Origin: CAYPPG01 sp964412555
GTDB lineage: Bacteria; Hinthialibacterota; Hinthialibacteria; Hinthialibacterales; Hinthialibacteraceae
Assembly: GCA_964412555.1 (NCBI GenBank)
Contig: CAYPPG010000039.1
Span: 1-64,000 of the forward strand
Direction of reading: 5' to 3'
DNA length: 64,000 nucleotides
Shown here: positions 51,680-60,343 of the stretch, one piece after another
Layout: the number at the start of each line of letters is the position of its first letter
How positions within the stretch are numbered: position 1 is the first letter of the stretch
The notes under the pieces: model-generated
What the model saw: only the letters and a program-made list of their open reading frames with translations
Told to the model about the DNA's origin: nothing
The model's database searches: none
Made by a program: the position numbers and the translations under genes

Positions 51680-52804
51680 ATGACCAAAAAACTATTGATT
51701 GTCTGGCATGGTGCTTTGTTCCCCTCTTATAGGAAGCCGTTTTGGATCCTTCAAGAGGAGTATGGATGGGATGTTCATTTATTGGCCGCTCAAAGCTGGA
51801 AGCAGGCTCTCCCGCAAAAACTTCGCTTTGAACCTGTCCCGAACGAACCAATTACACTGCACGTCAAACGTTCCCTATTCAAATTTCATGGGGCGACGCA
51901 TATTCAACCGTTATTTCCTCTCATTTTCAACAAGATAAAACCGGATATCGTCTATGTCATTGAAGAACCCTTTTCACTCATGGGATGGTTATGTACTTAT
52001 TGGGCGAGACGATGCGTCCCGAATATTCCATTGATCGTGTATACCTATCAAGATATTTATAAACGCTATCCACCGCCATTCGATTGGCTTGAACGGTATG
52101 TGTTGCGTCAGGCAAACCGAATTCTCGTATCCAATACCAACTGTGGACGCGTGTTGACACGAAAGAAATACAATCGAATGTGGGATGTTCTTCCCCCTTC
52201 TGTAAACCTGGATCGATTTGTGTATAAAGAACCTCCTCCAGCCGGTGCTTTCTTTACAATTGGATATGTGGGGCGGTTGGCGGACGAAAAAGGAATCGAT
52301 ACTCTGTTGTGGGCGATGGAGGAACTAGACGATTCTGTACGATTGCGGCTTGTAGGGGATGGACCGGCGAGTCAACGGTTATGGATACTCGCCAAGGAAC
52401 TGGGTGTAGCTGAGCGAACTGTTTTTTTGAAACCTCTCCCGCATGAGGAGTTAGGAAAATTCTATCACGAGTGCGATGCGCTCGTTTTACCATCCAAAAC
52501 AACGGCGCGCTGGCAGGAACAGTTCGGTCGCGTTCTGATCGAAGCGATGGCATGCGGCGTTCCGGTGATCGGCTCCGATTCCGGCGCGATTCCGGAAGTG
52601 ATTGGAGATGCCGGATTGATTTTCCCCGAGGGGAAATCACCGAAACTGGCGGAGTGTATTTCTATGCTTCAGCAGGATGATCGCTTGCGGCGCGATTTAT
52701 CTTTTCAGGGACGGATACGAGTTGAACAAAACTATTCCACGGAACGGGTAGCCAAAAAGTTGAATCAACATGTAAACGACGTGATGAAGCAAACGATTGA
52801 ATGA
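51680..52804 (+). CDS. Glycosyltransferase, GT4 family
   Basis: A 374-residue GT-B glycosyltransferase without membrane helix. The C-lobe shows VGRLADEKGIDTLLWAMEEL, LRLVGDGPASQRL, and the nucleotide-sugar motif FGRVLIEAMACGVPVIGSD followed by SGAIPEVIGDAGLIF. The N-lobe contains FEWDVHLL-like text and KPDIVYVIEEP. Substrate not determined. It overlaps the next GT4 gene by ATGA, so the two are co-translated and probably act in the same glycan pathway. Confidence 0.88.
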   Translation: MTKKLLIVWHGALFPSYRKPFWILQEEYGWDVHLLAAQSWKQALPQKLRFEPVPNEPITLHVKRSLFKFHGATHIQPLFPLIFNKIKPDIVYVIEEPFSLMGWLCTYWARRCVPNIPLIVYTYQDIYKRYPPPFDWLERYVLRQANRILVSNTNCGRVLTRKKYNRMWDVLPPSVNLDRFVYKEPPPAGAFFTIGYVGRLADEKGIDTLLWAMEELDDSVRLRLVGDGPASQRLWILAKELGVAERTVFLKPLPHEELGKFYHECDALVLPSKTTARWQEQFGRVLIEAMACGVPVIGSDSGAIPEVIGDAGLIFPEGKSPKLAECISMLQQDDRLRRDLSFQGRIRVEQNYSTERVAKKLNQHVNDVMKQTIE

Positions 52805-53892
52805 TGCATGTAGCAATCAATGCTCTTTCCATAACCAACCGGAGCGGAACGGGACGCTACACCTGGGGATTGATTCACGGATTCGTGAAACGGAATGATC
52901 CCGATTTGTTTTTATCTGTGTTTCTTCCTTCTGATTTCGTTCTCCCCAAAAAATGGCGTAACAATTCAAGAATTCGTTTTTATTCGATCCCCATTGGTTC
53001 CACCTTTGGACGGATTGTATGGGAACAATTATTCTTGCCATCATTTTTGCGTATCATTCAACCGGATATTCTCCATTCTCCCGCTTTTATTGCTCCGGTT
53101 TTTAGAAGAATTTCACCAAAACAAATTGTTACCATACACGATCTCACGTTTCGCAATTATCCGCAAACGATTCCATTGTATCGCCGGAAATATTATGAGT
53201 TCTCTATTTATCGTTCAATACAATATTCCGATTTGATTCTTACCGACTCGCAGACAATTGCAGATGAATTGGCTGCCATTTTCAAACCTTCCAAAGCCAT
53301 CACATTCGTTCATTTGGGAGTGGACCGTGATACGTTTCATTCGATGATCACTCCGAACGATTTGTCTATATTGGAACTTTATGAAATTGAACACCCCTAT
53401 TTTTTAACGGTCGGGACAAAGGAGCCGAGGAAAAATCTTTCCACAATACTGCAAGCTACAGAAAAGGCACGGTCTGGAGGATTGGATATGCCTTTGGTAT
53501 TGGCGGGCCGTGTCGGGTGGATGCAGGATGTGAGAGAACTTCAGCGAAACGGAATCCGGATTCTCGATTATGTTCCGGAAGAGCATTTACCGGCATTATA
53601 TCGGAATGCGCATACTTTTCTTGCGCCTTCCATGTATGAGGGATATGATTTGCCGGCTCTTGAATCTCTCGCTTGCGGAACTCCTGTCATTGCATCCGAT
53701 ATTCCTATCCATCGTGAAATATTGAAAAATAATGCATTCTTTGTGAAAGTCGATCATGTAGACGCATGGGCGGATGCTTTACTTCAAACCAGCCAGGACA
53801 AAAAAGATTCGCTTGATTTTATGTCTCGTGAGTGGAGTGAGGTCGCGAAGGAAACCTATCAAGTATATCGATCGATTCTCCAGACGAAGTAA
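52801..53892 (+). CDS. Glycosyltransferase, GT4 family (second of a pair)
   Basis: A 363-residue GT4 enzyme. The N-lobe NRSGTGRYTWGLIHGF is the typical first loop. Then ILHSPAFIAPV, VTIHDLTFRNYPQTIP, and in the C-lobe FLTVGTKEPRKNLSTILQA and PSMYEGYDLPALESLACGTP with VIASDIPIHREIL. Pattern and length fit mannosyl- or rhamnosyltransferases of O-antigen or exopolysaccharide assembly, but the sugar is not readable. Its ATG overlaps the stop of the preceding GT4 gene. Confidence 0.9.
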   Translation: MMHVAINALSITNRSGTGRYTWGLIHGFVKRNDPDLFLSVFLPSDFVLPKKWRNNSRIRFYSIPIGSTFGRIVWEQLFLPSFLRIIQPDILHSPAFIAPVFRRISPKQIVTIHDLTFRNYPQTIPLYRRKYYEFSIYRSIQYSDLILTDSQTIADELAAIFKPSKAITFVHLGVDRDTFHSMITPNDLSILELYEIEHPYFLTVGTKEPRKNLSTILQATEKARSGGLDMPLVLAGRVGWMQDVRELQRNGIRILDYVPEEHLPALYRNAHTFLAPSMYEGYDLPALESLACGTPVIASDIPIHREILKNNAFFVKVDHVDAWADALLQTSQDKKDSLDFMSREWSEVAKETYQVYRSILQTK

Positions 53893-53933
53893 ATTTCACA
53901 AATCATAGCTGGTGCTACGGCAAAAAGTCAGAA

Positions 53934-53960
53934 ATTGTGGTGCGGACATCCTGCCTGCAC
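53934..53960. repeat. Palindromic repeat after the GT4 pair
   Basis: ATTGTGGTGCGGACATCCTG followed by CCTGCAC, sharing its first ten bases with 29121-29130 and the GCGGACATCCTG core with the GGAGCGCGGACATC copies. It bridges the two sub-families. Confidence 0.75.
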
Positions 53961-54039
53961 AACATAAGGTGGTTAATAGGAGCTTATCACCACAATATAT
54001 ACTAGGTTCATAACGAAGTTCATACTTTTTGCCATCGCG

Positions 54040-55035
54040 TCATATTTGGTAGAGAGACGGTTTATAACTTTCCGGATGAAAGCGGATAAATTCGATTGTT
54101 TGCAACAATCCTTCTTCCAAAGAGACTTTTGGTTTCCATTGGAGAAGTTGTGAGGCTTTGGAGTTATCGCTGATCAGTTTGTTGACTTCACTATTTTCCG
54201 GCCGAATGCGTTTTTCTTCGCTGACGATCTCTTTTTCTTTACCGGTTAGTTTGCACACGAGTTCGGCTAAATCACCAATAGAAATTCCAGTACCAACCCC
54301 CAGATTGATTGTTTTTCCCATGGTATCCTTGGATTGTGCGGCTGCGAGAAATCCATTGACGGTATCCGTAACATAAGTGAAATCACGAATCGGAGAAAGC
54401 GCCCCTAAGTGGATTTTGGGAGTCGCGGAAAGAACTTGTGTCACAATAGTCGGAATGACGGCGCGTGCGGATTGCCGCGGACCGTAAGTGTTGAAGGGAC
54501 GGACGATGGCGGCCGGCAAATCGAAAGAACAAATATAGCTCTCAACAGCTTTGTCGGCAGCGATTTTCGATGCGGAATAAGGAGACTGGGCTTGTAACGG
54601 ATGTTCCTCATTCATCGGGGTATAGAGCGCGCTCCCGTAACATTCGCTCGTGGATGCCGTAACGAGGCATTGCACCTCTTCGCGCAAACTCGCTTCCAGT
54701 ACATAGAGTGTCCCGAATACATTGGTCCGGAAAAAAATTTCCGGAGCGGTGTAAGAATAAGGGATCGCGATCAAGGCCGCGAGATGAAAAATCGTGTCTT
54801 TTCCTTTTACGGCTTGCCTGACGAATAGGGGATCGGTGATATCTCCGGAAAGCACCTCTATTTCTTGTAAAAGATGCTTGGGTAGATGCTCCAAATTGCT
54901 CCAATCCGCTCGGGCATCATAATGAATAAGAGCCGTTAATTTTTTGCTAAGGGGAAGTAGCTGCTCAACCAGATGAGAACCGATAAATCCGCCGGCGCCT
55001 GTTACTAACACATTGGATTCGTTTAACGGAATCAA
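54040..55035 (-). CDS. NAD-dependent nucleotide-sugar epimerase/4,6-dehydratase, LegB-like
   Basis: A 331-residue extended SDR enzyme. NAD motif VLVTGAGGFIGSHL, then IFHLAALIAIPYSYTAPE, STSECYGSALYTPMNEEHPL, the catalytic YSASKIAADK (YxxxK), and RPFNTYGPRQSARAVIPTIV. These blocks match LegB-type UDP-GlcNAc 4,6-dehydratases and related GDP-mannose-dehydratase-like enzymes. The start is probably TTG 55035, because GGAGGA precedes it, although the frame extends eight codons further to another TTG that overlaps the ribosome site. The adjacent GT4 pair suggests it makes a donor sugar for the same glycan. Confidence 0.85.
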   Translation of the reverse strand: MIPLNESNVLVTGAGGFIGSHLVEQLLPLSKKLTALIHYDARADWSNLEHLPKHLLQEIEVLSGDITDPLFVRQAVKGKDTIFHLAALIAIPYSYTAPEIFFRTNVFGTLYVLEASLREEVQCLVTASTSECYGSALYTPMNEEHPLQAQSPYSASKIAADKAVESYICSFDLPAAIVRPFNTYGPRQSARAVIPTIVTQVLSATPKIHLGALSPIRDFTYVTDTVNGFLAAAQSKDTMGKTINLGVGTGISIGDLAELVCKLTGKEKEIVSEEKRIRPENSEVNKLISDNSKASQLLQWKPKVSLEEGLLQTIEFIRFHPESYKPSLYQI

Positions 55036-55232
55036 ATGAATATCCTCCAATTTATACAATCACTTCAAAGTATTCAAAATGGAATCCGCCGGATGTCAAC
55101 CGGCTTTCGTTCAAATATCTGTGCAGAATCATTATTTCCTATTGACCTTCCACGATTGATGAATATACTATGCTTGAATCAAAACTATAAATATTCCTCC
55201 AAGAATTTCTAAGAGCGAAATTTTGCACCCCC

Positions 55233-55278
55233 GAGGAGGAGTCGCTTCCCCCCAACGCCGAACCGGCGACTCCTCCTC
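55233..55278. repeat. Inverted repeat with GAGGAGGAGTCGC arms
   Basis: Perfect 13-bp arms GAGGAGGAGTCGC (55233-55245) and GCGACTCCTCCTC (55266-55278) around 20 bp, flanked on both sides by C-rich runs. No other copy in the window. Confidence 0.7.
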
Positions 55279-55315
55279 TCCCCCCATAAATAGTGTTATG
55301 AAAACACCAAATAAA

Positions 55316-55342
55316 ATGAGGTGCTCGGATGGAGCACCTCAT
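55316..55342 (-). terminator. Terminator of the Gfo/Idh/MocA gene
   Basis: Perfect 11-bp stem ATGAGGTGCTC/GAGCACCTCAT with a 5-base loop. The minus-strand continuation is TTTATTTGG. It begins 26 bp after the stop. Confidence 0.85.
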
Positions 55343-55368
55343 TTCTTTTCATAATAGTACAAGAAGAT

Positions 55369-56631
55369 TTAGACATCGCCGGGAACAGGGATGGGCTTGA
55401 CCGGAATTGGAACATCCGGGTCGAGAGGATCCGGTAGAAGACTCATGTCGCGGTTGAGCGCTTCTTCCCATTTCAGTTTCTTACCTTCATATGCAGCCAT
55501 ACGGCCCATGATTGCGGTGAAAGTGCTTTCGGCGACTTGAATGCCTTCGTTGAGATAGGGGCCTTTGCCGGTTATGCTGGCTTGGAGGTCGATATGTTCC
55601 TGCACATAGGGATTGATCCCTCCACTCGCCATGTCATGGCAATTGCTTTGGCCATTGCGGAATTTCCGGTTTGTTCCGGTGACCAGTTCGGAAACTTCGT
55701 TATAGCAGTTTCTCCAGTGGCGGCAGAAACTCATTACATGGATACCGCCCGGATATTCGAAATCGCAGGAGAAATGATCCCAAATGTTGCCATATTTTTC
55801 GATTTTAGGTTTCCATGCGCGGCCGCCGGAAGCGATGACGGAAATGGGATGCGCTTGCAAAACCCAATTCATGACATCCAAATTATGCACGTGCTGTTCG
55901 ACAATATTGTCGCCGCAAATCCAGCAGAATTGATACCAGTTACGAACCTGATATTCAAAATCACTCATTCCCGGTGCACGGTCGCGTGTCCATGGCAAAC
56001 TTCCGTTCCAATAGGCACGGCCGGCGACGATTTCACCGAGAGCTCCGTCATGGATCATTTTGATTGTTTCAACATACGGTTTTTGGTGGCGGCGTTGAGT
56101 TCCGGTAACGACGGATAATTTTAGTTGTTCCGATTTTTTGGCGGCTGCCATGAAGCGGCGGGTTCCATTCGAATCGGTGGAGATTGGTTTTTCACAGAAG
56201 ATATGTTTCTTGGCATTGACGGCCGCTTCGAATTGTGCCGGTTTGAATCCGGGAGGGGTGGCGATGATGACATAATCCAGATCACATTCGAGCAATTTTT
56301 TGTAGCCGTCAAGACCCGTGAATTTGTGATCCTCGTCGACTTTTATGTTCCCTTTGATATTTTCATTTCGAGTTAAACGATTCAGGCAACCTTCTACTCG
56401 GTCCTTGAATGCGTCATGAACGGCAACCAATTGAACTTGACTGGAAGCCTGAATAGCGTTTTCTACAGCTCCGGTTCCTCGCCCGCCTGCTCCGATCAAA
56501 CCCACTTTCATGGGTTCCTCTTGAGCCTGGGCTTTGTTCATGATGCCAAAACCGGCGATGGCTGTTGCACCCATGGCGGTTCGTTTTCCGAAATCCCGTC
56601 TTGACAATAAATTCTTTTTTTCTTCACTCAT
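55369..56631 (-). CDS. Tat-exported Gfo/Idh/MocA-family oxidoreductase
   Basis: A 420-residue protein with a twin-arginine signal (LLSRRDFGKRTAMGATAIAG). The Rossmann domain follows (KVGLIGAGGRGTGAVENAIQ), with VDEDHKFTGLDGYKKLLE and the typical HIFCEKPISTD (EKP motif). The C-terminal catalytic domain shows GEIVAGRAYWNG and HVHNLDVMNWVLQAHP. Periplasmic members are widespread in Planctomycetota-type genomes and oxidise sugars. The start is ATG 56631, with GGAG upstream; the 34 extra in-frame codons before it are not part of a signal. A DUF1080 protein elsewhere in the window is a possible functional partner. Confidence 0.9.
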   Translation of the reverse strand: MSEEKKNLLSRRDFGKRTAMGATAIAGFGIMNKAQAQEEPMKVGLIGAGGRGTGAVENAIQASSQVQLVAVHDAFKDRVEGCLNRLTRNENIKGNIKVDEDHKFTGLDGYKKLLECDLDYVIIATPPGFKPAQFEAAVNAKKHIFCEKPISTDSNGTRRFMAAAKKSEQLKLSVVTGTQRRHQKPYVETIKMIHDGALGEIVAGRAYWNGSLPWTRDRAPGMSDFEYQVRNWYQFCWICGDNIVEQHVHNLDVMNWVLQAHPISVIASGGRAWKPKIEKYGNIWDHFSCDFEYPGGIHVMSFCRHWRNCYNEVSELVTGTNRKFRNGQSNCHDMASGGINPYVQEHIDLQASITGKGPYLNEGIQVAESTFTAIMGRMAAYEGKKLKWEEALNRDMSLLPDPLDPDVPIPVKPIPVPGDV

Positions 56632-56987
56632 ATTCAATTTGCTCCTTTCCTCGTTTCCCGAGTGGAATATGGAAGAAGTTACACCACCATTGCGAAGAGT
56701 TAAAGGTGTGTAGTTCTTCTCCATAAAAATCAATCCCTTGACACGCGCTCGAAGAGTTCCATATTATCCAAAAAGCTTCCCTGATCCGATTTTTCAGATA
56801 CCAAAGTAATTCTATTGTGCAGTACAGATTTTTCTTCCTCATTTTGATTATTTCGCTGTAATTCAGTTTCTGAGGTGATATACATTATAAAGAGATAGTG
56901 TAATCATAAGATAGCTTTGAATCATAAAAAACGATGGTAGGGGCGGTTCGCGAACCGCCCCTACCATCGGAGAAGGATAATTTAAAG
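56632..56987. other. Gene-free stretch upstream of the GNAT gene
   Basis: Holds the promoters of the divergent Gfo/Idh/MocA and GNAT genes and the perfect palindrome at 56932-56969. No other coding frame is credible. Confidence 0.55.
56932..56969. repeat. Perfect 38-bp palindrome
   Basis: CGATGGTAGGGGCGGTTCG followed directly by its exact complement. It forms a 19-bp stem with no loop bases. The ribosome site of the GNAT gene begins just after it (GGAGAAGGA at 56969-56977). Confidence 0.9.
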
Positions 56988-57470
56988 ATGGACATCAAAA
57001 TTCGACGGGCGCGCATGGAGGATTTACAGCTTGTTACCGCTCTTTGGAAGGAAATGATGGAGTATCATCTCTCTCTTGATGAGCGCTTTGATATTGTTGG
57101 AAATAGTGAGCAGTCTTATTATGATTACCTTTTAAGTGTTATCGATAATTATGACTATGCGATTTTTGTGGCGGAGAAAGAACAGAAAATTGTTGGATAT
57201 ACAATTGGGATGATTTTAGCGAATCCGGCGGTTTTTTCGTTAGCTCGCTATGGATTTATCGCTGAAATGGCGGTGACGTCTTCCGAACAACACGGGGGGA
57301 TCGGGGAAAAATTATGGAAACATGTGAAAAAATGGTTTTCCCGAAGAGGAATTCAAGTTATTCAACTCAATGTATCTCCCCGAAATAGCCCGGGATATCA
57401 ATTCTGGGAAAAAATGGGATGTTCGGAATTTCTCCATATCATGTGGCATGATATATCGTCGGAGGATTGA
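56988..57470 (+). CDS. GNAT-family N-acetyltransferase
   Basis: A 160-residue acetyltransferase. IKIRRARMEDLQLVTALWKEM opens the fold, then AIFVAEKEQKIVGYTIGMI, the acetyl-CoA-binding region (FIAEMAVTSSEQHGGIGEKLWKHV as two strand/helix blocks) and GIQVIQLNVSPRNSPGYQFWEKMGC. GGAGAAGGA lies ten bases before ATG 56988; the frame extends upstream only through the palindrome. Location in the glycan neighbourhood would fit amino-sugar acetylation, but many GNATs modify other molecules. Confidence 0.85.
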   Translation: MDIKIRRARMEDLQLVTALWKEMMEYHLSLDERFDIVGNSEQSYYDYLLSVIDNYDYAIFVAEKEQKIVGYTIGMILANPAVFSLARYGFIAEMAVTSSEQHGGIGEKLWKHVKKWFSRRGIQVIQLNVSPRNSPGYQFWEKMGCSEFLHIMWHDISSED

Positions 57471-57515
57471 CAGAAAATCATTTGAAATGAGCACTCTGGA
57501 ACGGAAGAGAGACAT

Positions 57516-58442
57516 ATGGCATATCCATTGGAAATATTTTTCACCTTAGTGGAAATTGGCCGTCCGAAACAATGGGTGAAAAATGCGTTTGTGTTTGCAC
57601 CGCTGATTTTTGCGAAAAAGATTACCGATCCGATGGCCGTTGGACAAACCGTTTTCGCATTTGCCTTATTTTGCTTGTTCTCCTCCTGTGTTTATATGAT
57701 CAATGATATTGCCGATGTGAACCGAGATCGTTTACATCCGGATAAAAAAAGGCGTCCCTTACCTTCCGGACGCATCACGGTTCGTCTCACGATGATTGTT
57801 TGGATAGGATTATTCTTGATTGGTTCAATTCTCGCGGGGATTCTCGATCCTTCGTGGAAATTTTTGGGGATTGTATGGTTGTATACAGTAACGAATGTAC
57901 TATACTCATTCTGGTGGCGATCGACAGTCATCCTGGACGGAATGATCATCGCGTTGGGATTTGTCTTACGGACATACGCTGGGGCTGTTGTGATCGACGC
58001 CGTATTTTCTGATTGGTTATATATCTGCGCCATTTTTGTCTCTTTGTTTTTGGCTTTTTCCAAACGGCGGCATGAAATTATCTTGCTGGGAGATGACGTG
58101 GCTCATAACCATCGATCCATCTTAAAGGAATACTCGACACAGTTATTGGATCAGATCATTTCAATCGTTACGGCGGCGACGGCAGTTACTTATTCCTTAT
58201 ATTGTATTGATTCAAAAAAAATACCCATTGACCCAGTGACGCCGGGAATTCAATCGGTCAGTCATTCCGCCGCGATGAAATTTACGATTCCATTCGTCTT
58301 GTATGGATTGTTTCGGTATTTGTATTTGGTTTATAGCAAAGAAAAAGGAGGCAATCCGACGGAACTGTTATTGACGGACAGGCCGCTTATCCTGAATGGA
58401 TTCCTCTGGTTGGCGGTCGTATTTTGGGCGTTGTATTCCTAA
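57516..58442 (+). CDS. UbiA-family prenyltransferase, decaprenyl-phosphate phosphoribosyltransferase-like
   Basis: A 308-residue membrane protein with about eight helices. The Asp-rich motif is NDIADVNRDRLHPDKKRRPL (NDxxDxxxD), and the opening RPKQWVKNAFVFAPLIF is the pattern of the DPPR-synthase branch rather than of quinone enzymes. Such enzymes attach phosphoribose to polyprenyl phosphate, which becomes an arabinose donor. GGAAGAGAG precedes the ATG. The nearby FAD oxidoreductase and SDR enzyme fit this donor pathway. Confidence 0.85.
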   Translation: MAYPLEIFFTLVEIGRPKQWVKNAFVFAPLIFAKKITDPMAVGQTVFAFALFCLFSSCVYMINDIADVNRDRLHPDKKRRPLPSGRITVRLTMIVWIGLFLIGSILAGILDPSWKFLGIVWLYTVTNVLYSFWWRSTVILDGMIIALGFVLRTYAGAVVIDAVFSDWLYICAIFVSLFLAFSKRRHEIILLGDDVAHNHRSILKEYSTQLLDQIISIVTAATAVTYSLYCIDSKKIPIDPVTPGIQSVSHSAAMKFTIPFVLYGLFRYLYLVYSKEKGGNPTELLLTDRPLILNGFLWLAVVFWALYS

Positions 58443-58476
58443 GTGGGAAAGGAGTTCAAAAAAATAAAATCAGCCA

Positions 58477-58504
58477 TTGACAGAAAAACGCTTCCGTGTA
58501 ATGT
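58477..58504 (+). promoter_or_regulatory. Candidate promoter of the acidic-tail protein gene
   Basis: TTGACA (58477-58482), 16 bp, then TAATGT (58499-58504), about 77 bp before the ATG. It would separate this gene from the UbiA-type gene. Confidence 0.45.
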
Positions 58505-58580
58505 AGCCAAAATTGAGGGATTTTATACTGAGAGAAAAGAAAAACTATTTTTTAGTTGAATAGTGTTGAGGAGTATCACT

Positions 58581-58940
58581 ATGAGAAATATTCACACAAG
58601 TAAGGTAGGCCAGGGAGAGAATCCATTTCATCATACATTTTTTGTCCTGGTCTCCGGCACACATTTTTATTGTGCGATTCTGAATCGTTTTGGACAGTGG
58701 ATTCCGATATCCATATTCGTTGATCCGGAGAGTGAACACTTGAATTCATTCCAACTCGCTTGGGACGATGACGAGGATGAATATGACTACGATTATGACG
58801 AGTTGGATGATGAGGACGACGACGACTTGTTCGATGAGGAAGACGATTATGATGAGTTAGACGATCTCGAAGATGATGATTTCGAGGACGATGATTATGA
58901 TGATTTGGATATCGACATCGAAGAAGAGGAGGATTTCTAA
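58581..58940 (+). CDS. Small protein with a long Asp/Glu tail
   Basis: 119 residues, no family recognised. The first half (about 1-60) is an ordinary mixed sequence with FHHTFFVLVSGTHFYCAILN and FGQWIPISIFVDPES. The second half, from LAWDDDEDE on, is almost only Asp and Glu with a few Tyr, Leu, Phe and Ile, and no Lys or Arg. Such tails can mimic nucleic acid, bind cations or serve as flexible docking segments; none can be chosen. GAGGAG lies nine bases before ATG 58581; TTG 58563 is an alternative. It stands alone between the UbiA-type gene and the convergent FAD oxidoreductase. Confidence 0.65.
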   Translation: MRNIHTSKVGQGENPFHHTFFVLVSGTHFYCAILNRFGQWIPISIFVDPESEHLNSFQLAWDDDEDEYDYDYDELDDEDDDDLFDEEDDYDELDDLEDDDFEDDDYDDLDIDIEEEEDF

Positions 58941-59017
58941 GGGGGGAATTGAGGCTAATTGAAATAACATAATTGGATCAAGGAAGTTGTCGATTCCTTC
59001 TCATCGAAGAAGCGGTT

Positions 59018-60343
59018 TTAGACACTCGTTTGATCCATCTCCCCGATTTGGCATAACAAATTTTCCGCAATTTTCATGCTGTAATTCATCCCTCGATCTT
59101 CCGGGTATATTTGAGCCATGGTGCAGAGAAAAAGACCGGGTAGCGGCGTTCTGTAGGCCGGTTTTTTCCGGGAGTAATCCAATCCGATCACGGGTTGTGT
59201 ATATTGGGCTTTGGAAAAAGTAAGACTCTCGATTTCATCGCGGTTGAATGCCGGTAACAATTTCTCCAAATGGGATAAAAATAATTCTTTCAATTGAGGA
59301 AGTTTCATTTTGTAATAAGGATGATCTTCGTGCAGATAACGCGAGAGATAAATGGGAATCAGTTCGCCATAATCCGGATCGCGAAAGAGATTCGTGTGTT
59401 CGATGACGGCCACGAAAGGAGAATCCGGATCGGTGATGTTCAACCAATAGAAGGGGGAAATGGAACGCTTCAATCCTAAGACAAAGGTGATATTCGCTTG
59501 ATAAGGGATTTGACTGACGGATTGTTTGTATTCATCCGGTAAAGAAAGAACCATGTTCAAGAAACTGGGGATACTCGGTGTGACGATAACACGATCGTAT
59601 TCTTCTATACCGGATCGTGTGTGGACGGATAATCCGTTTTCTACCGTTTCGATTTTTCGGACAAGTTCGTGGAAATGAAAATGTCCGCCTTGGGAGTCAA
59701 TTTGTTCTCCCATCGCCTCGAATACTTGTGCCCAGCCGTCTTTGAGATATCCCAGGCATTCTCCCGATCCTCCTTTCGACCGAGTGCCTCCTCGTAACTT
59801 TACTTTTCCCCAAAACCATACTGCCGACACTTCGCGGTAGCGTTCACCGAATTTGGAACGAAGCAAGGGTTCCCAGAGAATCCGGTACGCTTGTTCACCC
59901 ATCTCATGGATGATCAATTCTTCCGCCGTGATTTTTTCGAGATCGGCATATGAGTTCCGGCGGCGCATTTTTAACACCGATAAACCGACACGAAAACGAG
60001 AGAGCAAGGAAAGAGGTCGGAATCGCAATAAATCGACGGGGGTAGTGAAAGGATACAATTTCCCTTCATATTCGAATCCGACGGAAGAGGAACACCAATG
60101 AAGTTTCTCGCTCAGCCCCAATCGATCAAGAAAAGCCAGAATATGAGTGTCACTGGTGAAAATATGATGATAAAAACGGTCGAGTTTTGTATTCCCAAAA
60201 GGAATGTCAGAGGCTAGGCCGCCGGGGCCCTTTTCCTTTTCATAGACATGCACTTCATGTCCAATTCTCGTCAAGTGCCAGGCCAATGTGCAGCCGGCAG
60301 CCCCACAACCTACGATTGCATATCGTTTATATTTTTTGTTCAT
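59018..60343 (-). CDS. FAD/NAD(P)-dependent oxidoreductase (amine-oxidase/protoporphyrinogen-oxidase-like)
   Basis: A 441-residue flavoprotein. The dinucleotide motif is AIVGCGAAGCTLAWHLTRIGHEVHVYEKEKGPGG, given here in parts (GCGAAGCTLA, GGLASD). The C-terminal block GLFLCTMAQIYPEDRGMNYSM is the FAD-closing region. Similar oxidoreductases are encoded next to UbiA-type or glycosyltransferase genes. The ATG lies inside the last codons of cimA (17-base overlap), so translation is coupled. Substrate unknown. Confidence 0.8.
   Translation of the reverse strand: MNKKYKRYAIVGCGAAGCTLAWHLTRIGHEVHVYEKEKGPGGLASDIPFGNTKLDRFYHHIFTSDTHILAFLDRLGLSEKLHWCSSSVGFEYEGKLYPFTTPVDLLRFRPLSLLSRFRVGLSVLKMRRRNSYADLEKITAEELIIHEMGEQAYRILWEPLLRSKFGERYREVSAVWFWGKVKLRGGTRSKGGSGECLGYLKDGWAQVFEAMGEQIDSQGGHFHFHELVRKIETVENGLSVHTRSGIEEYDRVIVTPSIPSFLNMVLSLPDEYKQSVSQIPYQANITFVLGLKRSISPFYWLNITDPDSPFVAVIEHTNLFRDPDYGELIPIYLSRYLHEDHPYYKMKLPQLKELFLSHLEKLLPAFNRDEIESLTFSKAQYTQPVIGLDYSRKKPAYRTPLPGLFLCTMAQIYPEDRGMNYSMKIAENLLCQIGEMDQTSV

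Larger units (their letters stand above)
55036..55368. other. Gene-free stretch with repeat and terminator
   Basis: Holds the hairpin at 55233-55278 and a terminator at 55316-55342. Nothing gene-like otherwise. Confidence 0.6.

Noticed and set aside
55537..56118. Open frame of 193 codons on the plus strand inside the Gfo/Idh/MocA gene
   Set aside because: Antisense to a well-supported gene; no ribosome site or family.
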